Positions 8,977 through 17,984 of a stretch of 64,000 nucleotides of DNA are shown here, in pieces (the stretch's first letter is position 1; each line of letters starts with the position of its first letter). This DNA is from Flavobacteria bacterium GWA2_35_26 (lineage in GTDB: Bacteria > Bacteroidota > Bacteroidia > Flavobacteriales > Flavobacteriaceae), in the NCBI GenBank assembly GCA_001800905.1, contig MGWH01000003.1:1-64000 (forward strand), in the 5' to 3' direction. The translations under genes and the position numbers were made by a program. The notes under the pieces were generated by a model that saw only the letters and a list, made by a program, of their open reading frames with translations, was not told where the DNA came from and did not search any database.

Positions 8977-9534
8977 TTATTTACCTTCTAACAATTTTTT
9001 TTCTTCAGGAGTATAGTCATTAACAATTGCGTAAGTTGGTACATCCACAATTGCCATTTCATCTAATATATCTACCAAGTTACGATAATTCGATTTTTTA
9101 CTTGGTTTGATAATTACAATCATACCTTTATCCTTATTTCCAGTGTACTCAAGTACCAGCTTTTTACGAGCTAATAACTCTTCGCGGATTCCGCCTTTTC
9201 CATAAGAAAAATCTTTTGGCGCACCACCTTTAACTGGAGTTGCAAGAAGACCTACATAACGAACTAATTTGTCGTTGTCCCCTAAAAGAATGGTCATCGT
9301 ACGATTTTCATCAACTTTAACTTGGTTTTTAGGATCTGGTTTGTCTTCTTTATCTGGCAATCCCAAACTCATCGATTGGGGCTTAGACAAGGTTGTGGTT
9401 AACATAAAGAATGTGATCAATAAGAACGCTAAATCTACCATGGCTGTTAAATCAACCTTAGAGCCAGATTTTTTACTTCTTACCTTACCATCGCCTTTTT
9501 TACCACCACCGTCGCCGGTATTTAATTCAGCCAT
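8977..9534 (-). CDS. exbD: ExbD/TolR biopolymer transport protein (second copy)
   Basis: A 185-residue ExbD-type subunit. The single membrane helix with the essential aspartate reads VDLTAMVDLAFLLITFFML (from about residue 27), after a glycine- and lysine-rich cytoplasmic start. The periplasmic domain follows. Unlike many ExbD proteins it is long, with an insert before the last strand. It is 17 bp after the first exbD. Two different ExbD proteins per ExbB are common in Bacteroidota, and may form a mixed dimer inside the ExbB pentamer. Confidence 0.9.
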   Translation of the reverse strand: MAELNTGDGGGKKGDGKVRSKKSGSKVDLTAMVDLAFLLITFFMLTTTLSKPQSMSLGLPDKEDKPDPKNQVKVDENRTMTILLGDNDKLVRYVGLLATPVKGGAPKDFSYGKGGIREELLARKKLVLEYTGNKDKGMIVIIKPSKKSNYRNLVDILDEMAIVDVPTYAIVNDYTPEEKKLLEGK

Positions 9535-9551
9535 TTTAGTATCTTTTTATA

Positions 9552-10163
9552 TTATTTATCTTTTGCTCTTAAACCAGTAACTAAATTAAAGCTATTGATT
9601 TTTTGGTCTTGTAAAATATCCATTACTTTTTTAATAGCTGGATATTCTTCTCTAGCATCTCCTTTAATTGCAATTTGCAATTCTTTATCTTGAAGTTCAA
9701 TGTTTGCAATACGTGCATTTTGAATCCATTGAGACAACTGATTGTCTAAAGAATCTTTAGGAATTCCAGGTTGTAAATCAGCTTTACTTCTGTCTGAGCT
9801 TTTCATCGCAATTAATTGCTTAAGGCTTGTAATTGGCACTCCAATTCCTTCCATTAAAGCAAATTTTGCTGATTCTTCTTCAGTAAAAGCAACTTCATAC
9901 TTTTGACCCATTAATTCTAAAGTTCTTTTTCTAACTTCTCTACCTTTTAAGTCAAAGAAAACTTTTCCTTTTCCTACAGTAATAGTAGCTAAATCAGTGT
10001 CTGGCAATTTGGTTTGTACCGTTGATGCTGGGGTATCTACTGGTAACGGTTCTGGAATTTTGGCTGTAGCAGTCAAAATAAAGAAAGTTAGCAATAGAAA
10101 GGCAACATCACACATAGCCGTCATATCAATAGACGCAGCTTTTTTGGACGCTTTTACAGCCAT
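9552..10163 (-). CDS. exbD: ExbD/TolR biopolymer transport protein (first copy)
   Basis: A 203-residue ExbD-type subunit. The membrane helix with the proton-carrying aspartate is IDMTAMCDVAFLLLTFFILTA (from about residue 12). A periplasmic domain of about 165 residues includes a central stretch that is longer than in Escherichia coli ExbD. It lies 68 bp after exbB and 17 bp before the second exbD. The two copies are clearly diverged outside the membrane helix, so they are unlikely to be redundant. Confidence 0.9.
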   Translation of the reverse strand: MAVKASKKAASIDMTAMCDVAFLLLTFFILTATAKIPEPLPVDTPASTVQTKLPDTDLATITVGKGKVFFDLKGREVRKRTLELMGQKYEVAFTEEESAKFALMEGIGVPITSLKQLIAMKSSDRSKADLQPGIPKDSLDNQLSQWIQNARIANIELQDKELQIAIKGDAREEYPAIKKVMDILQDQKINSFNLVTGLRAKDK

Positions 10164-10231
10164 AACTTTATATTTTATAATTTAAATAAGTGCGTTTCTA
10201 ATACTAGAAAACTTATTTAATTAATTATTAA

Positions 10232-11050
10232 TTATTTTTTTGTACTTCTGAAGTGTCTGTAAGTATTTACAATTGTATTACCAGCCTCATCAATAGAATA
10301 AGTCAAAGTATCAATTTTAGAAGTAAACAAGTTATAAGTAACAATTGCTAATGCAGAAGTAGAGATACCTGTTGCAGTGTTAATCAATGCTTCAGAAATA
10401 CCATTTGCAAGTGCAGCTTGATCTGGAGTTCCAGCAGAAGCTAACGCACCAAACGCTTTAATCATCCCTGTTACAGTTCCTAACAAACCTGCTAATGTAC
10501 CTAAAGATACTAAAGTAGAGATAATAGTCATGTGTTTCTCTAACATTGGCATTTCTAATGAAGTAGCTTCTTCGATTTCTTTGTGAATAGTTTCAGCAGC
10601 AGCTTCGCTATCTAATCCTTCCGCTTTAACGTCTTGGTATTTCAATAATGCAGATTTGATTGCATTTGCAACAGAACCTTGTTGTTTGTCACATGAAGCA
10701 ATAGCAGCATCAATGTCTCCTTTAGTAATACTTGCTTGAACAGTTTTCATGAAAACATCTAAATTTCCTTTTCCAGCTGCTTTTGAAATAACTGCAAAAC
10801 GCTCAAAAGAGAAAACAATTACCATCAATAAACATCCTAACAAAATTGGAACGATAGGACCTCCTTTATATACCATTGCTAAATAGTTTCCTGGAAGTGG
10901 GTGACCTGTGTTTACTCCTCCTTCGAAGTTCGCTCCATTACCCATGATAAAATTCCAAATAATCCATCCTACAAAAATACATGCTGCGATGATAATTCCT
11001 GAAATTGCTCCTCCACCTTTTGGTCCATTTTCTTTTTTAACGTTTGCCAT
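10232..11050 (-). CDS. exbB: ExbB/MotA/TolQ proton channel
   Basis: A 272-residue ExbB-type channel subunit, first gene of the operon. Membrane segments are at about residues 15-36, at 63-85 (IVPILLGCLLMVIVFSFERFAV), and as a C-terminal pair around 175-200 (ISTLVSLGTLAGLLGTVTGMI) and 215-245. The GTVTGM and ISEALINTATGIS motifs are characteristic of MotA/TolQ/ExbB. A TAAATTTG box on the minus strand (11115-11122) gives a leader of about 55 bases. With ExbD and TonB it uses the proton gradient to drive outer-membrane transport. Confidence 0.92.
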   Translation of the reverse strand: MANVKKENGPKGGGAISGIIIAACIFVGWIIWNFIMGNGANFEGGVNTGHPLPGNYLAMVYKGGPIVPILLGCLLMVIVFSFERFAVISKAAGKGNLDVFMKTVQASITKGDIDAAIASCDKQQGSVANAIKSALLKYQDVKAEGLDSEAAAETIHKEIEEATSLEMPMLEKHMTIISTLVSLGTLAGLLGTVTGMIKAFGALASAGTPDQAALANGISEALINTATGISTSALAIVTYNLFTSKIDTLTYSIDEAGNTIVNTYRHFRSTKK

Positions 11051-11540
11051 TTTTTTTAATTTTAATAGTTTTAAATAATTTAATTTTTAGTGTTTAAATA
11101 AACTTGTAGTGGAGCAAATTTATATTTTTAGTTTAAATAAAAAAACTTTTTTTAATTTAATTAGTGTTAATTTTAGTCGAAGCAATTGATTTTTTTTTTG
11201 AATTTATTTTTTTTAATAAAAAATACATAACGAAATCGATTGTTTGATACTAATAACACATTTACAATCCTTATATTTAACTAATTTATCAATTTAACTT
11301 CATTAAAATTTTGAATATAAAATTTTTATTAATTTAAAAAAAACGTTGTAGTTGGTGTATATTTCCTCCAAATAGTACTTAACTACACTGCAAAAAACGA
11401 ATTGACTACAACTAATAATTACAGAATAAAAACTAGACTAGTAATTGAAACCTATTTTTCTAATAGAATTAATAAGTTTGTAATGCAAACATGGATTATA
11501 TTCAATACAGCTTTTAATTATTGGAGATAAATACAACATT
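11051..11540. other. AT-rich divergent intergenic region
   Basis: A 490 bp stretch with no supportable gene. It holds the exbB promoter box TAAATTTG (minus strand, 11115-11122) and, for the cupin gene, a TAAGTTTG box (plus strand, 11473-11480). Homopolymer A and T runs dominate 11120-11345. TGTAGTT (near 11346) and AACTACA (near 11391) form a 7 bp inverted pair of unknown meaning. No RNA gene was recognised. Confidence 0.5.
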
Positions 11541-11906
11541 ATGAAGAAATATACCTTACAAAATAAACCATTCGTTGTCCCTACAACTGACGGAAAATTA
11601 ATTGAAGAGCATCACGGCCTTGCGAGTACTAACAATCCAAATGTGTCCATCGCACACATGATAGCACCTCCTGGATGGAGCGAACCTTTTCAAACACCCG
11701 AATTCGAAGAGTATACCTATATAATAAGTGGTAAAAAACAATTTATTGTAGAAAACGAAACCATAATATTAGAAGCAGGGCAATCTATTAAAATAGAAAA
11801 AAATACCAGAGTTCAATATTCCAACCCATTTGAAATAGCTTGTGAATACATTGCTATTTGTACGCCGGCATTTGATTTTAACAAAGTACACCGAGAAGAA
11901 GAATAG
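11541..11906 (+). CDS. Small cupin-domain protein
   Basis: A 121-residue single cupin fold. The first cupin motif is degenerate (PEFEEYTYIISGKKQFIVENE) and lacks the usual HxH, although Glu residues remain. The second motif is around EAGQSIKIEKNTRVQYSN, with Asn and no clear His. The metal site is therefore weak or changed. It converges on kynurenine 3-monooxygenase with a 1 bp gap. It is too short and too different to be 3-hydroxyanthranilate dioxygenase, despite the neighbouring kynurenine genes. Function unknown; sugar or small-molecule binding is possible. Confidence 0.75.
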   Translation: MKKYTLQNKPFVVPTTDGKLIEEHHGLASTNNPNVSIAHMIAPPGWSEPFQTPEFEEYTYIISGKKQFIVENETIILEAGQSIKIEKNTRVQYSNPFEIACEYIAICTPAFDFNKVHREEE

Positions 11907-11907
11907 T

Positions 11908-13251
11908 TTATTTATCTTGAAGTAATTCCAAGATTTTATGTTCCACTTCAACTGAATCCCAAATAGATTCAATTTGGTCCATTTTCAAAATCTCTTCCAT
12001 AATAGCATTTTGGGCATCGCCAATGGCTAATGCTTCGGCATAAGGTCGATCGCTAAATGTTACTCTACTATACAACGGAATCCATAAGTCGGGATATTTG
12101 TCGGAGAATACCTTTTCGATTTTCTTTTGCAATAAGAATTTCTCATCGGCTGTTTTGGAGCTCATCTCCATAAAATTGCGATAAGACAATTCAGCAATAG
12201 CGTCTGCATTTGGTTTTCTTGATTTTTGGTATTCTGAAAGAATTGTTTTCCAATCGTCTCCATACAATTGTATCATTTCGTTCAAAACAGTAATATCTTC
12301 AAAACCGGCATTCATGCCTTGTCCATAAAATGGAACAATTGCATGACACGCATCACCAATTAAAGCGATTTTATCTTCGTATGCCCATGGAAAGCATTTC
12401 ATGGTTACCAATGTACTGGTTGGGTTTTTGAAAAAGTCTTCGGCTAACATTGGAATTACTTCTATCGAATCTGGGAAATTTTTAGCAAAAAAATCTTCAA
12501 CTTGTTTGATATCTTTCAATGCTGCCAACGAATTTTCACCTTCAAAAGGCATGAATAAAGTACAGGTAAAACTTCCATCTAAATTAGGTAAGGCAATTAA
12601 CATGTACTCGCCACGTGGCCAAATATGGAATGAGTTGGGATCTAATTTATGCGTTCCGTCTGGATTCGCAGGAATATTTAATTCTTTGTAACCAATTTTT
12701 AAAAATTCCTGCGAATAGTCGAACATGCTTTGGCGTTGCATGCGGTGGCGAATTCGAGAAAATGCGCCATCGGCACCAAATACCATATCGTATTTTTTCT
12801 CTTCCCAAGCACCACGCTCCGATTCTCCAATATGCAAAGTAGCATCGGCAAGCTTCACATCCCAGATTTTTTGTTCAAAAAAGAATTCGGCTCCAGCGGC
12901 TTCCGCCAAATCAATCATTTTACGATTCAAAAGGCCTCGTGAAATTGAATAGATCGCTTCTCCTTCTTGACCGTAAGCTTGAAAATTCAATTTGTCAACC
13001 AAATGAATCGCTCGTTTGTCCATAGGAATGGCAATTTGACGAACAGCATCTCCCACTCCTACTCCATCTAGCGCTTTCCAACCGCGATTAGACATGGCTA
13101 AATTAATGGAGCGGCCCGAAAATTCAATTTGTCGAATATCCGGACTTCGATCATAAATATGAACGGTATGACCTGCTTTGCGCAAATAGATTGCCAATAA
13201 TGATCCAACTAATCCAGAACCAACTATTGCAATTTTTTGAGGAGTCTGCAT
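11908..13251 (-). CDS. kmo: Kynurenine 3-monooxygenase
   Basis: A 447-residue FAD-dependent aromatic hydroxylase that converts L-kynurenine to 3-hydroxykynurenine with NADPH. The FAD-binding GxGxxG motif is IVGSGLVGSLLA (about residues 8-19), with an acidic residue ending the second strand (HIYDR). The second FAD motif is IALIGDACHAIVPFYGQGMN (about 300-320). Length fits the family. A TATTTTTG box is at 13272-13279 on the minus strand. Kynureninase is 3.2 kb away, and together they give 3-hydroxyanthranilate, a precursor of NAD. The first and last enzymes of that route are not in the window. Confidence 0.93.
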   Translation of the reverse strand: MQTPQKIAIVGSGLVGSLLAIYLRKAGHTVHIYDRSPDIRQIEFSGRSINLAMSNRGWKALDGVGVGDAVRQIAIPMDKRAIHLVDKLNFQAYGQEGEAIYSISRGLLNRKMIDLAEAAGAEFFFEQKIWDVKLADATLHIGESERGAWEEKKYDMVFGADGAFSRIRHRMQRQSMFDYSQEFLKIGYKELNIPANPDGTHKLDPNSFHIWPRGEYMLIALPNLDGSFTCTLFMPFEGENSLAALKDIKQVEDFFAKNFPDSIEVIPMLAEDFFKNPTSTLVTMKCFPWAYEDKIALIGDACHAIVPFYGQGMNAGFEDITVLNEMIQLYGDDWKTILSEYQKSRKPNADAIAELSYRNFMEMSSKTADEKFLLQKKIEKVFSDKYPDLWIPLYSRVTFSDRPYAEALAIGDAQNAIMEEILKMDQIESIWDSVEVEHKILELLQDK

Positions 13252-13310
13252 GACTAATTTTAAAAGTTGGGCAAAAATAATTATAAAAACGTACTAACCC
13301 TTACTTCTAG

Positions 13311-15701
13311 TTACTTTTTATTGGGAATAAAAACCAATTTTGTTGAAGTGGTAACTATTTCGGCTTTGTTCAATTTCATTTTTCTGAACTTCCCTGTGTT
13401 GTACATTTCGGCTTGGTCTTTATAATGCGGACTCATTGGATTCCCAGATTGACCCGTTGGCAAAATACTCCAACTGTTTTCAATATCTGAAAAATCAATA
13501 ATTCGTCTTGTTGATGGTCCTCCTTTTACAGCATAGTTTCCATCTTCTGTATAATCAAAAAACAAATTGTTGATTACTTCCACAGATCCCGAAATTTCAA
13601 ACGGCCCAACATTGAAAAAGGGCTTTAAAGCATTCACTTTCCCCAAAGGATGTTGGTGCTCTGCAGTATGTACTTTGTTCCAAGTCCACGATTTTACTGA
13701 CTTTCCTAATTGTTTTTCCAAAGCAGCAATAGCCTCTTTTAAAGAAGTAGTCACAATTTGACTGCGCGTTTCTTTTGTATTTTTAGTAGCCAAATTATCC
13801 CACCAAAGTGATTGGTTATTGGCCATTTGCCTTGCTACGATTTGTTTGGCAATATGAGTTCCTAGAAATTGTTTAAAATCTTGTTCACCCATTTCATCTT
13901 GAAACGTATTTTTCAGACTACAATAAATCCATTTGTTATAAATGGTAGGCGCTACATCTTCTAAATTATTAGACCCTTTCCAATCTTTTAAAATAGCAAT
14001 AGCTTCTTTTTCTGATTTGGAAAGTTTGTTTAAATCAACGGCTTGAATAAGATTTTTTACTATAGTCGGCGCAACCGAAGACGTATTGTCAAAAATCATT
14101 TTACTAGCTGATTCTTTGTCCCATTTGGATTTTGAATCCAACAAATGCACAATTCGCTTGGCACGATCTTCCGGTAAATAATAGCCTGGATATAAAAATC
14201 CGTCAATTGCTTCCGGTTGATTATTAGCAGAATACACATAATTCCAACTTGGATTGACAGAGGATGGGTTTTTGGAGAAATCCAAATATTCTTTAATATC
14301 GTCTTTTCCACTAACTCCATCCAAAATAAAATTCGGATTCACACCTGGATTGTGCTTGTATAATTTTCCCGTTGCCCACCAGGCCACATTGCCTTTGGCA
14401 TCACCATACATCACATTCAAACCAGGAGCCGCAATTAATTGAACCCCTTTTTGGAAATCCGCTTTGTTTTTAGCGTGCGAAAGTGTGTACACCGCATCCA
14501 AAATCAAAATAGGTTGTTGGGTATACACCCAAGATAATGCGACTGGTTTGTCTTTTTGTAATCCCTCGATCAAATCATTTACAATAGGTCCGTGACGACT
14601 TACTTTAACGTTCATCACCACATCTGAAGTGTCTTTAACTTTGATTGTTTTTGTTCGTGTTTCAAAACTACTTAAGCCAGTTGGTGTTTTGTATTTTGTT
14701 GCGTCTGACGAACTAGTTTCTTCTTGGTACAAATCAATATCATCATTTTCAAACATGGTTAAACCGTAGGCATAGTTGTGATTATGTCCTAGTAAAGGAA
14801 ATGGTGTTCCCGCTAGATAGTAACCATAAATTTCATGATCTGGTGTTACCATATGAGCTTCATACCAAGTACCAGGCTGCGAAAATCCAATGTGCGGATC
14901 GTTGGCAAAAATCACTTTGCCGTTTTTGGTCTTTTGTGGCGCAATCACCCAACTATTACTTCCAATAAATGGAGGAATTGGTGATTGGTCTAATAACGAA
15001 GCAACTGTTTTGGCAATAGCCGAATATTCTTGAACATTCTCTTTCGCATTCTTGATTTTGGTAGTATTGAATTCACCTTCTAAACCAAATTCTTTCAAAT
15101 ACGCTGCACCATATTTATTACGCAAATCAGTCATCAAAGGATCTGATTTTTGAGCCATAGCAAAACTAAATGCCATGTACCCAAAAATATTATAGACGTC
15201 TTTTATTTCAAATTTTTGCTTTTGAATTCCCAATAATTGAAATTCTACAGGCGTTTTTCCTTCTTCTAAATATTGATTGATCCCGTCCAAATAGGCTTGG
15301 GTCAATTGATAACTCTGACTGGTTGTATCCAATTGTGCAATGGCTTTGGCCGAAGCTTCTTCGATGCCAATTCCAGCAAAGAATTTATCGTTTTTCAAAG
15401 CTGCCGACCCGAAAATTTCAGACAATCGTCCTGGTGCAATGCGTCGCATCAACTCCATTTGCCATAAACGATCTTGAGCATGAACATAACCCAATGCTTC
15501 CATGGCATCCTTTTGGCTTTCGGCATAAATGTGGGGTACTCCAAATTCATCAAAATAAACCGTGGTTTCTTTTTGTATATTTTTCAAAGGCACTTCCCCT
15601 TCATATTGTGGTTTTGAATAAAAAGCATAGCCTACTATAACCAAAATAAGTAGTGCCAAAATTGAAATTATAACCAGAAGTCCTTTTTTGAAAATTTTCA
15701 T
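13311..15701 (-). CDS. Penicillin-acylase-family N-terminal nucleophile hydrolase
   Basis: A 796-residue protein of the penicillin amidase/acyl-homoserine-lactone acylase family. A membrane-anchor or signal segment is at about residues 8-28. The alpha-subunit region follows, with GVPHIYAES and YVHAQDRLWQMELMRR. The autocleavage site and nucleophile are at IGSNSWV (Ser about 248), followed by the beta-subunit segments NDPHIGF and GYGLTMFEND-type strands. These enzymes mature by self-cleavage in the periplasm and cleave amide bonds; the substrate here is unknown. A TATATTTG box is at 15721-15728 on the minus strand. Its place between kynurenine genes may be coincidental. Confidence 0.88.
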   Translation of the reverse strand: MKIFKKGLLVIISILALLILVIVGYAFYSKPQYEGEVPLKNIQKETTVYFDEFGVPHIYAESQKDAMEALGYVHAQDRLWQMELMRRIAPGRLSEIFGSAALKNDKFFAGIGIEEASAKAIAQLDTTSQSYQLTQAYLDGINQYLEEGKTPVEFQLLGIQKQKFEIKDVYNIFGYMAFSFAMAQKSDPLMTDLRNKYGAAYLKEFGLEGEFNTTKIKNAKENVQEYSAIAKTVASLLDQSPIPPFIGSNSWVIAPQKTKNGKVIFANDPHIGFSQPGTWYEAHMVTPDHEIYGYYLAGTPFPLLGHNHNYAYGLTMFENDDIDLYQEETSSSDATKYKTPTGLSSFETRTKTIKVKDTSDVVMNVKVSRHGPIVNDLIEGLQKDKPVALSWVYTQQPILILDAVYTLSHAKNKADFQKGVQLIAAPGLNVMYGDAKGNVAWWATGKLYKHNPGVNPNFILDGVSGKDDIKEYLDFSKNPSSVNPSWNYVYSANNQPEAIDGFLYPGYYLPEDRAKRIVHLLDSKSKWDKESASKMIFDNTSSVAPTIVKNLIQAVDLNKLSKSEKEAIAILKDWKGSNNLEDVAPTIYNKWIYCSLKNTFQDEMGEQDFKQFLGTHIAKQIVARQMANNQSLWWDNLATKNTKETRSQIVTTSLKEAIAALEKQLGKSVKSWTWNKVHTAEHQHPLGKVNALKPFFNVGPFEISGSVEVINNLFFDYTEDGNYAVKGGPSTRRIIDFSDIENSWSILPTGQSGNPMSPHYKDQAEMYNTGKFRKMKLNKAEIVTTSTKLVFIPNKK

Positions 15702-15837
15702 ATTTTTTGAATTTGATAAACAAATATAACAGAATAATCGAGAATTATAATTTGACTATACTCCAAAAGTTTAAATTTTGTTTAACTAAAATTAAATAAT
15801 TGTTGAACAAAAAGTATCTTTGTGAAAAATAAATACG

Positions 15838-16476
15838 ATGAAAGAGATTTCGAAAGCAAATATTGGCGCCATGGACAAAGTGCCCCGTTTGAATTTAATT
15901 AATTCGTGCACGGGTTACAAATCGACTAATTTAATAGCAACAAAATCTATTGACGGCCATTCGAATGTGGCGATTTTTAGTAGTGTTACCCATCTTGGAA
16001 GTGATCCCGCAATGATTGGATTTATTATGCGCCCAACCACTGTACCAAGAGATACGTATAAGAATATCAAAGAAACCGGCTATTTCAGTATCAACCATGT
16101 AACGGTTGATATGATTGAAGACGCACATCATAGTTCGGCGAATTATGATATGGGCATTTCTGAGTTTGATAAAACCAATCTGGAAGAAGAATTTAAAACT
16201 GGGATCGAAATACCTTTTGTAAAAGGGAGTCCTGTACAATTGTATTGTAAATATTTAAATGAATACCACATAAAAGAAAACGATACGATTCATATCATCG
16301 CTTCGATTGAACGCTTGTTTTTTGAGGAAGAATTGCAACACGAAGACGGCTGGTTGCAACTAGACAAAGGAAATGTGGTTACCGTAAATGGTTTAGACGG
16401 GTATTGTTTGCCAAAATTGGTAGATCGATTAAAGTATGCCAGAAAAAACCAGCCTACTGAATCATTCCTAAAGTAA
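15838..16476 (+). CDS. Flavin-reductase-like FMN-binding protein
   Basis: A 212-residue protein of the flavin reductase-like family with a split-barrel FMN-binding fold. The segment VAIFSSVTHLGSDPAMIGFIMRPT (about residues 42-65) is the usual flavin-binding region and GYFSINHV follows. These proteins reduce flavins with NAD(P)H or serve as reductase partners of oxygenases. A TATCTTTG box occurs just before the start. It converges with kynureninase (8 bp between stops). The adjacent flavin-dependent kynurenine monooxygenase uses NADPH directly, so a partnership is not required. Confidence 0.8.
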   Translation: MKEISKANIGAMDKVPRLNLINSCTGYKSTNLIATKSIDGHSNVAIFSSVTHLGSDPAMIGFIMRPTTVPRDTYKNIKETGYFSINHVTVDMIEDAHHSSANYDMGISEFDKTNLEEEFKTGIEIPFVKGSPVQLYCKYLNEYHIKENDTIHIIASIERLFFEEELQHEDGWLQLDKGNVVTVNGLDGYCLPKLVDRLKYARKNQPTESFLK

Positions 16477-16484
16477 TTGAATAG

Positions 16485-17762
16485 CTATTTCGCTTCAATT
16501 CCGTTTTTCAAAATTTGTCCAAAACGATAAATATCTTCAAACGAAGTATACATAGGAACCGGCGCTAGGCGAATTACATTAGGTTCGCGCCAATCGATAA
16601 TTACTCCGTTTTTCATTAGGTAGTCAAATAAACTTCTACCTTCTCCATGCAGAAAAACCGAAAGTTGACATCCTCTTTCTGATGGATTTGAAGGCGTTAT
16701 AATTTCAAAATTGCCGTGTACTTCCCGATCAATTTCGAGAAGAACAAACTCTAAATACGAGGTGATTGTATTTCTTTTTGCGATTAATGCCTCCATCCCT
16801 ATTTCGGCAAAGAGCTCGACTGAAGCCAAATAGGGAGCTAACGACAAAACTGGTAAATTGCTAATTTGCCAACCATCTGCCCCTTGAATGGGATCAAATT
16901 GCGGTTCCATTTTGAATCGGCGTTCTTTATTGTGTCCCCACCAACCAGCAAATCTTGGCAATTCCGAATTAGAATGATGCATCTCGTGAATAAAACAACC
17001 CGACGCATTTCCAGGACCCGAATTCATATATTTATAACTGCACCAAGCGGCAAAATCTACTTGCCAATCGTGTAAGTGTAATTCGATATTTCCAGCAGCA
17101 TGCGCCAAATCCCAACCGACATAAGCGCCTACGCGATGGCCCGCTTCGGTAATGGCCTTCATGTCAAAAACCTGTCCGGTGTAATAATTCACTCCACCAA
17201 TAAGTACCAAAGCCAATTCGTCTCCTACTTCATCAATTTTGGCTAGCACATCTTCCAAACGAATGTTGTGTTCGCCATCACGACGCTTTACTTCTACAAT
17301 AGCATCTTCAGTTGTATAGCCATGAAAATTGACTTGACTTTGAAATAAATATTGATCGGAAGGAAACGCTTTTTCTTCACAAATAATTTTATAACGAGTA
17401 GCCGTTGGTCTATAAAACGACACCATCAATAAATGCAAATTCACGGTCAACGTATTCATCACGGTAACTTCAGATGGTAAAGCCCCCACTAATTTGCTCA
17501 ACGGATTGGCAAAACGCTCGTGGTAATCCCACCAAGGGTTTTCGGCATAAAAATGACCTTCAACCGCCAGGTTGGCCCAATCGTTCATTACCTCATCTAC
17601 ATAGGTTTTGGCTCTTTTGGGTTGGAGACCCAAAGAGTTCCCGGTAAAGTAAATCACATTCTTTCCGTTGACTTGTGGGAAAGAAAATTCATTTTGATAG
17701 TGACTTAATTGATCTTGTGCATCGAGTTGTTGCGCAAAAGCTAGGCTGTTTTCAAATGTCAT
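16485..17762 (-). CDS. kynU: Kynureninase
   Basis: A 425-residue PLP enzyme that cleaves kynurenine or 3-hydroxykynurenine to (3-hydroxy)anthranilate and alanine. The PLP lysine is in AAWCSYKYMNSGPGN. Other family segments are VYFTGNSLGLQPKR near the N-terminus and GWDLAHAAGN. The frame is open further upstream to 17975, but that part runs through an intergenic repeat and a low-complexity leader. The ATG at 17762 (MTFENSLAFAQQ) gives the family's normal length and N-terminus. It makes 3-hydroxyanthranilate after the kmo product, suggesting de novo NAD synthesis from tryptophan or tryptophan catabolism. Confidence 0.93.
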   Translation of the reverse strand: MTFENSLAFAQQLDAQDQLSHYQNEFSFPQVNGKNVIYFTGNSLGLQPKRAKTYVDEVMNDWANLAVEGHFYAENPWWDYHERFANPLSKLVGALPSEVTVMNTLTVNLHLLMVSFYRPTATRYKIICEEKAFPSDQYLFQSQVNFHGYTTEDAIVEVKRRDGEHNIRLEDVLAKIDEVGDELALVLIGGVNYYTGQVFDMKAITEAGHRVGAYVGWDLAHAAGNIELHLHDWQVDFAAWCSYKYMNSGPGNASGCFIHEMHHSNSELPRFAGWWGHNKERRFKMEPQFDPIQGADGWQISNLPVLSLAPYLASVELFAEIGMEALIAKRNTITSYLEFVLLEIDREVHGNFEIITPSNPSERGCQLSVFLHGEGRSLFDYLMKNGVIIDWREPNVIRLAPVPMYTSFEDIYRFGQILKNGIEAK

Positions 17763-17810
17763 TCGAACTAATTTTGAGAGGTAAAAGTAACAAACAAATA
17801 TGGAATTGGA

Positions 17811-17854
17811 ACACGAATTAACACGAAGAATTATAACACGAATTATACGAATTA
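17811..17854. repeat. ACACGAATTA short direct repeats
   Basis: ACACGAATTA at 17811-17820 and 17836-17845, with the variants ACACGAAGAATTA (17821-17833) and ACGAATTA (17847-17854). The same word occurs at 1404-1413, followed by ACACTAATTG (1413-1422), in the lolE/namZ intergenic region. Confidence 0.7.
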
Positions 17855-17873
17855 AAATACAGTATTGTATTTT

Positions 17874-17977
17874 GCGTGAGGGATAGCAACGAAAAGCCCG
17901 CAGCTGGCGCAAGCCAGCGAGGACTTGAAGTGTATAGCCCGACCGAAGCGTTGGGCAAGGGAAGGGAAGGGTCACGC
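17874..17977. repeat. Structured intergenic repeat, copy B
   Basis: Same family as positions 24-120. The ends are GCGTGA (17874-17879) and TCACGC (17972-17977): compared with copy A both ends changed so that pairing is kept. Internal hairpins are CTGGC-GCAA-GCCAG (17904-17917, a GNRA-type tetraloop) and CCCGAC/GTTGGG (17938-17955, one G-T pair). It lies between queA and kynU. Confidence 0.75.
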
Positions 17978-17984
17978 CAAAAAA

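Noticed and set aside
11541..11906. 3-hydroxyanthranilate 3,4-dioxygenase next to kmo
   Set aside because: The protein is too short and lacks the cupin metal histidines expected of that enzyme.
12401..12952. Several plus-strand frames opposite kmo
   Set aside because: They are antisense to a well-supported gene, mutually overlapping and without family features.
16485..17975. Longer kynureninase frame with 71 extra N-terminal residues
   Set aside because: The added part runs through repeat copy B and a low-complexity leader and matches no kynureninase N-terminus. The ATG at 17762 gives normal length.
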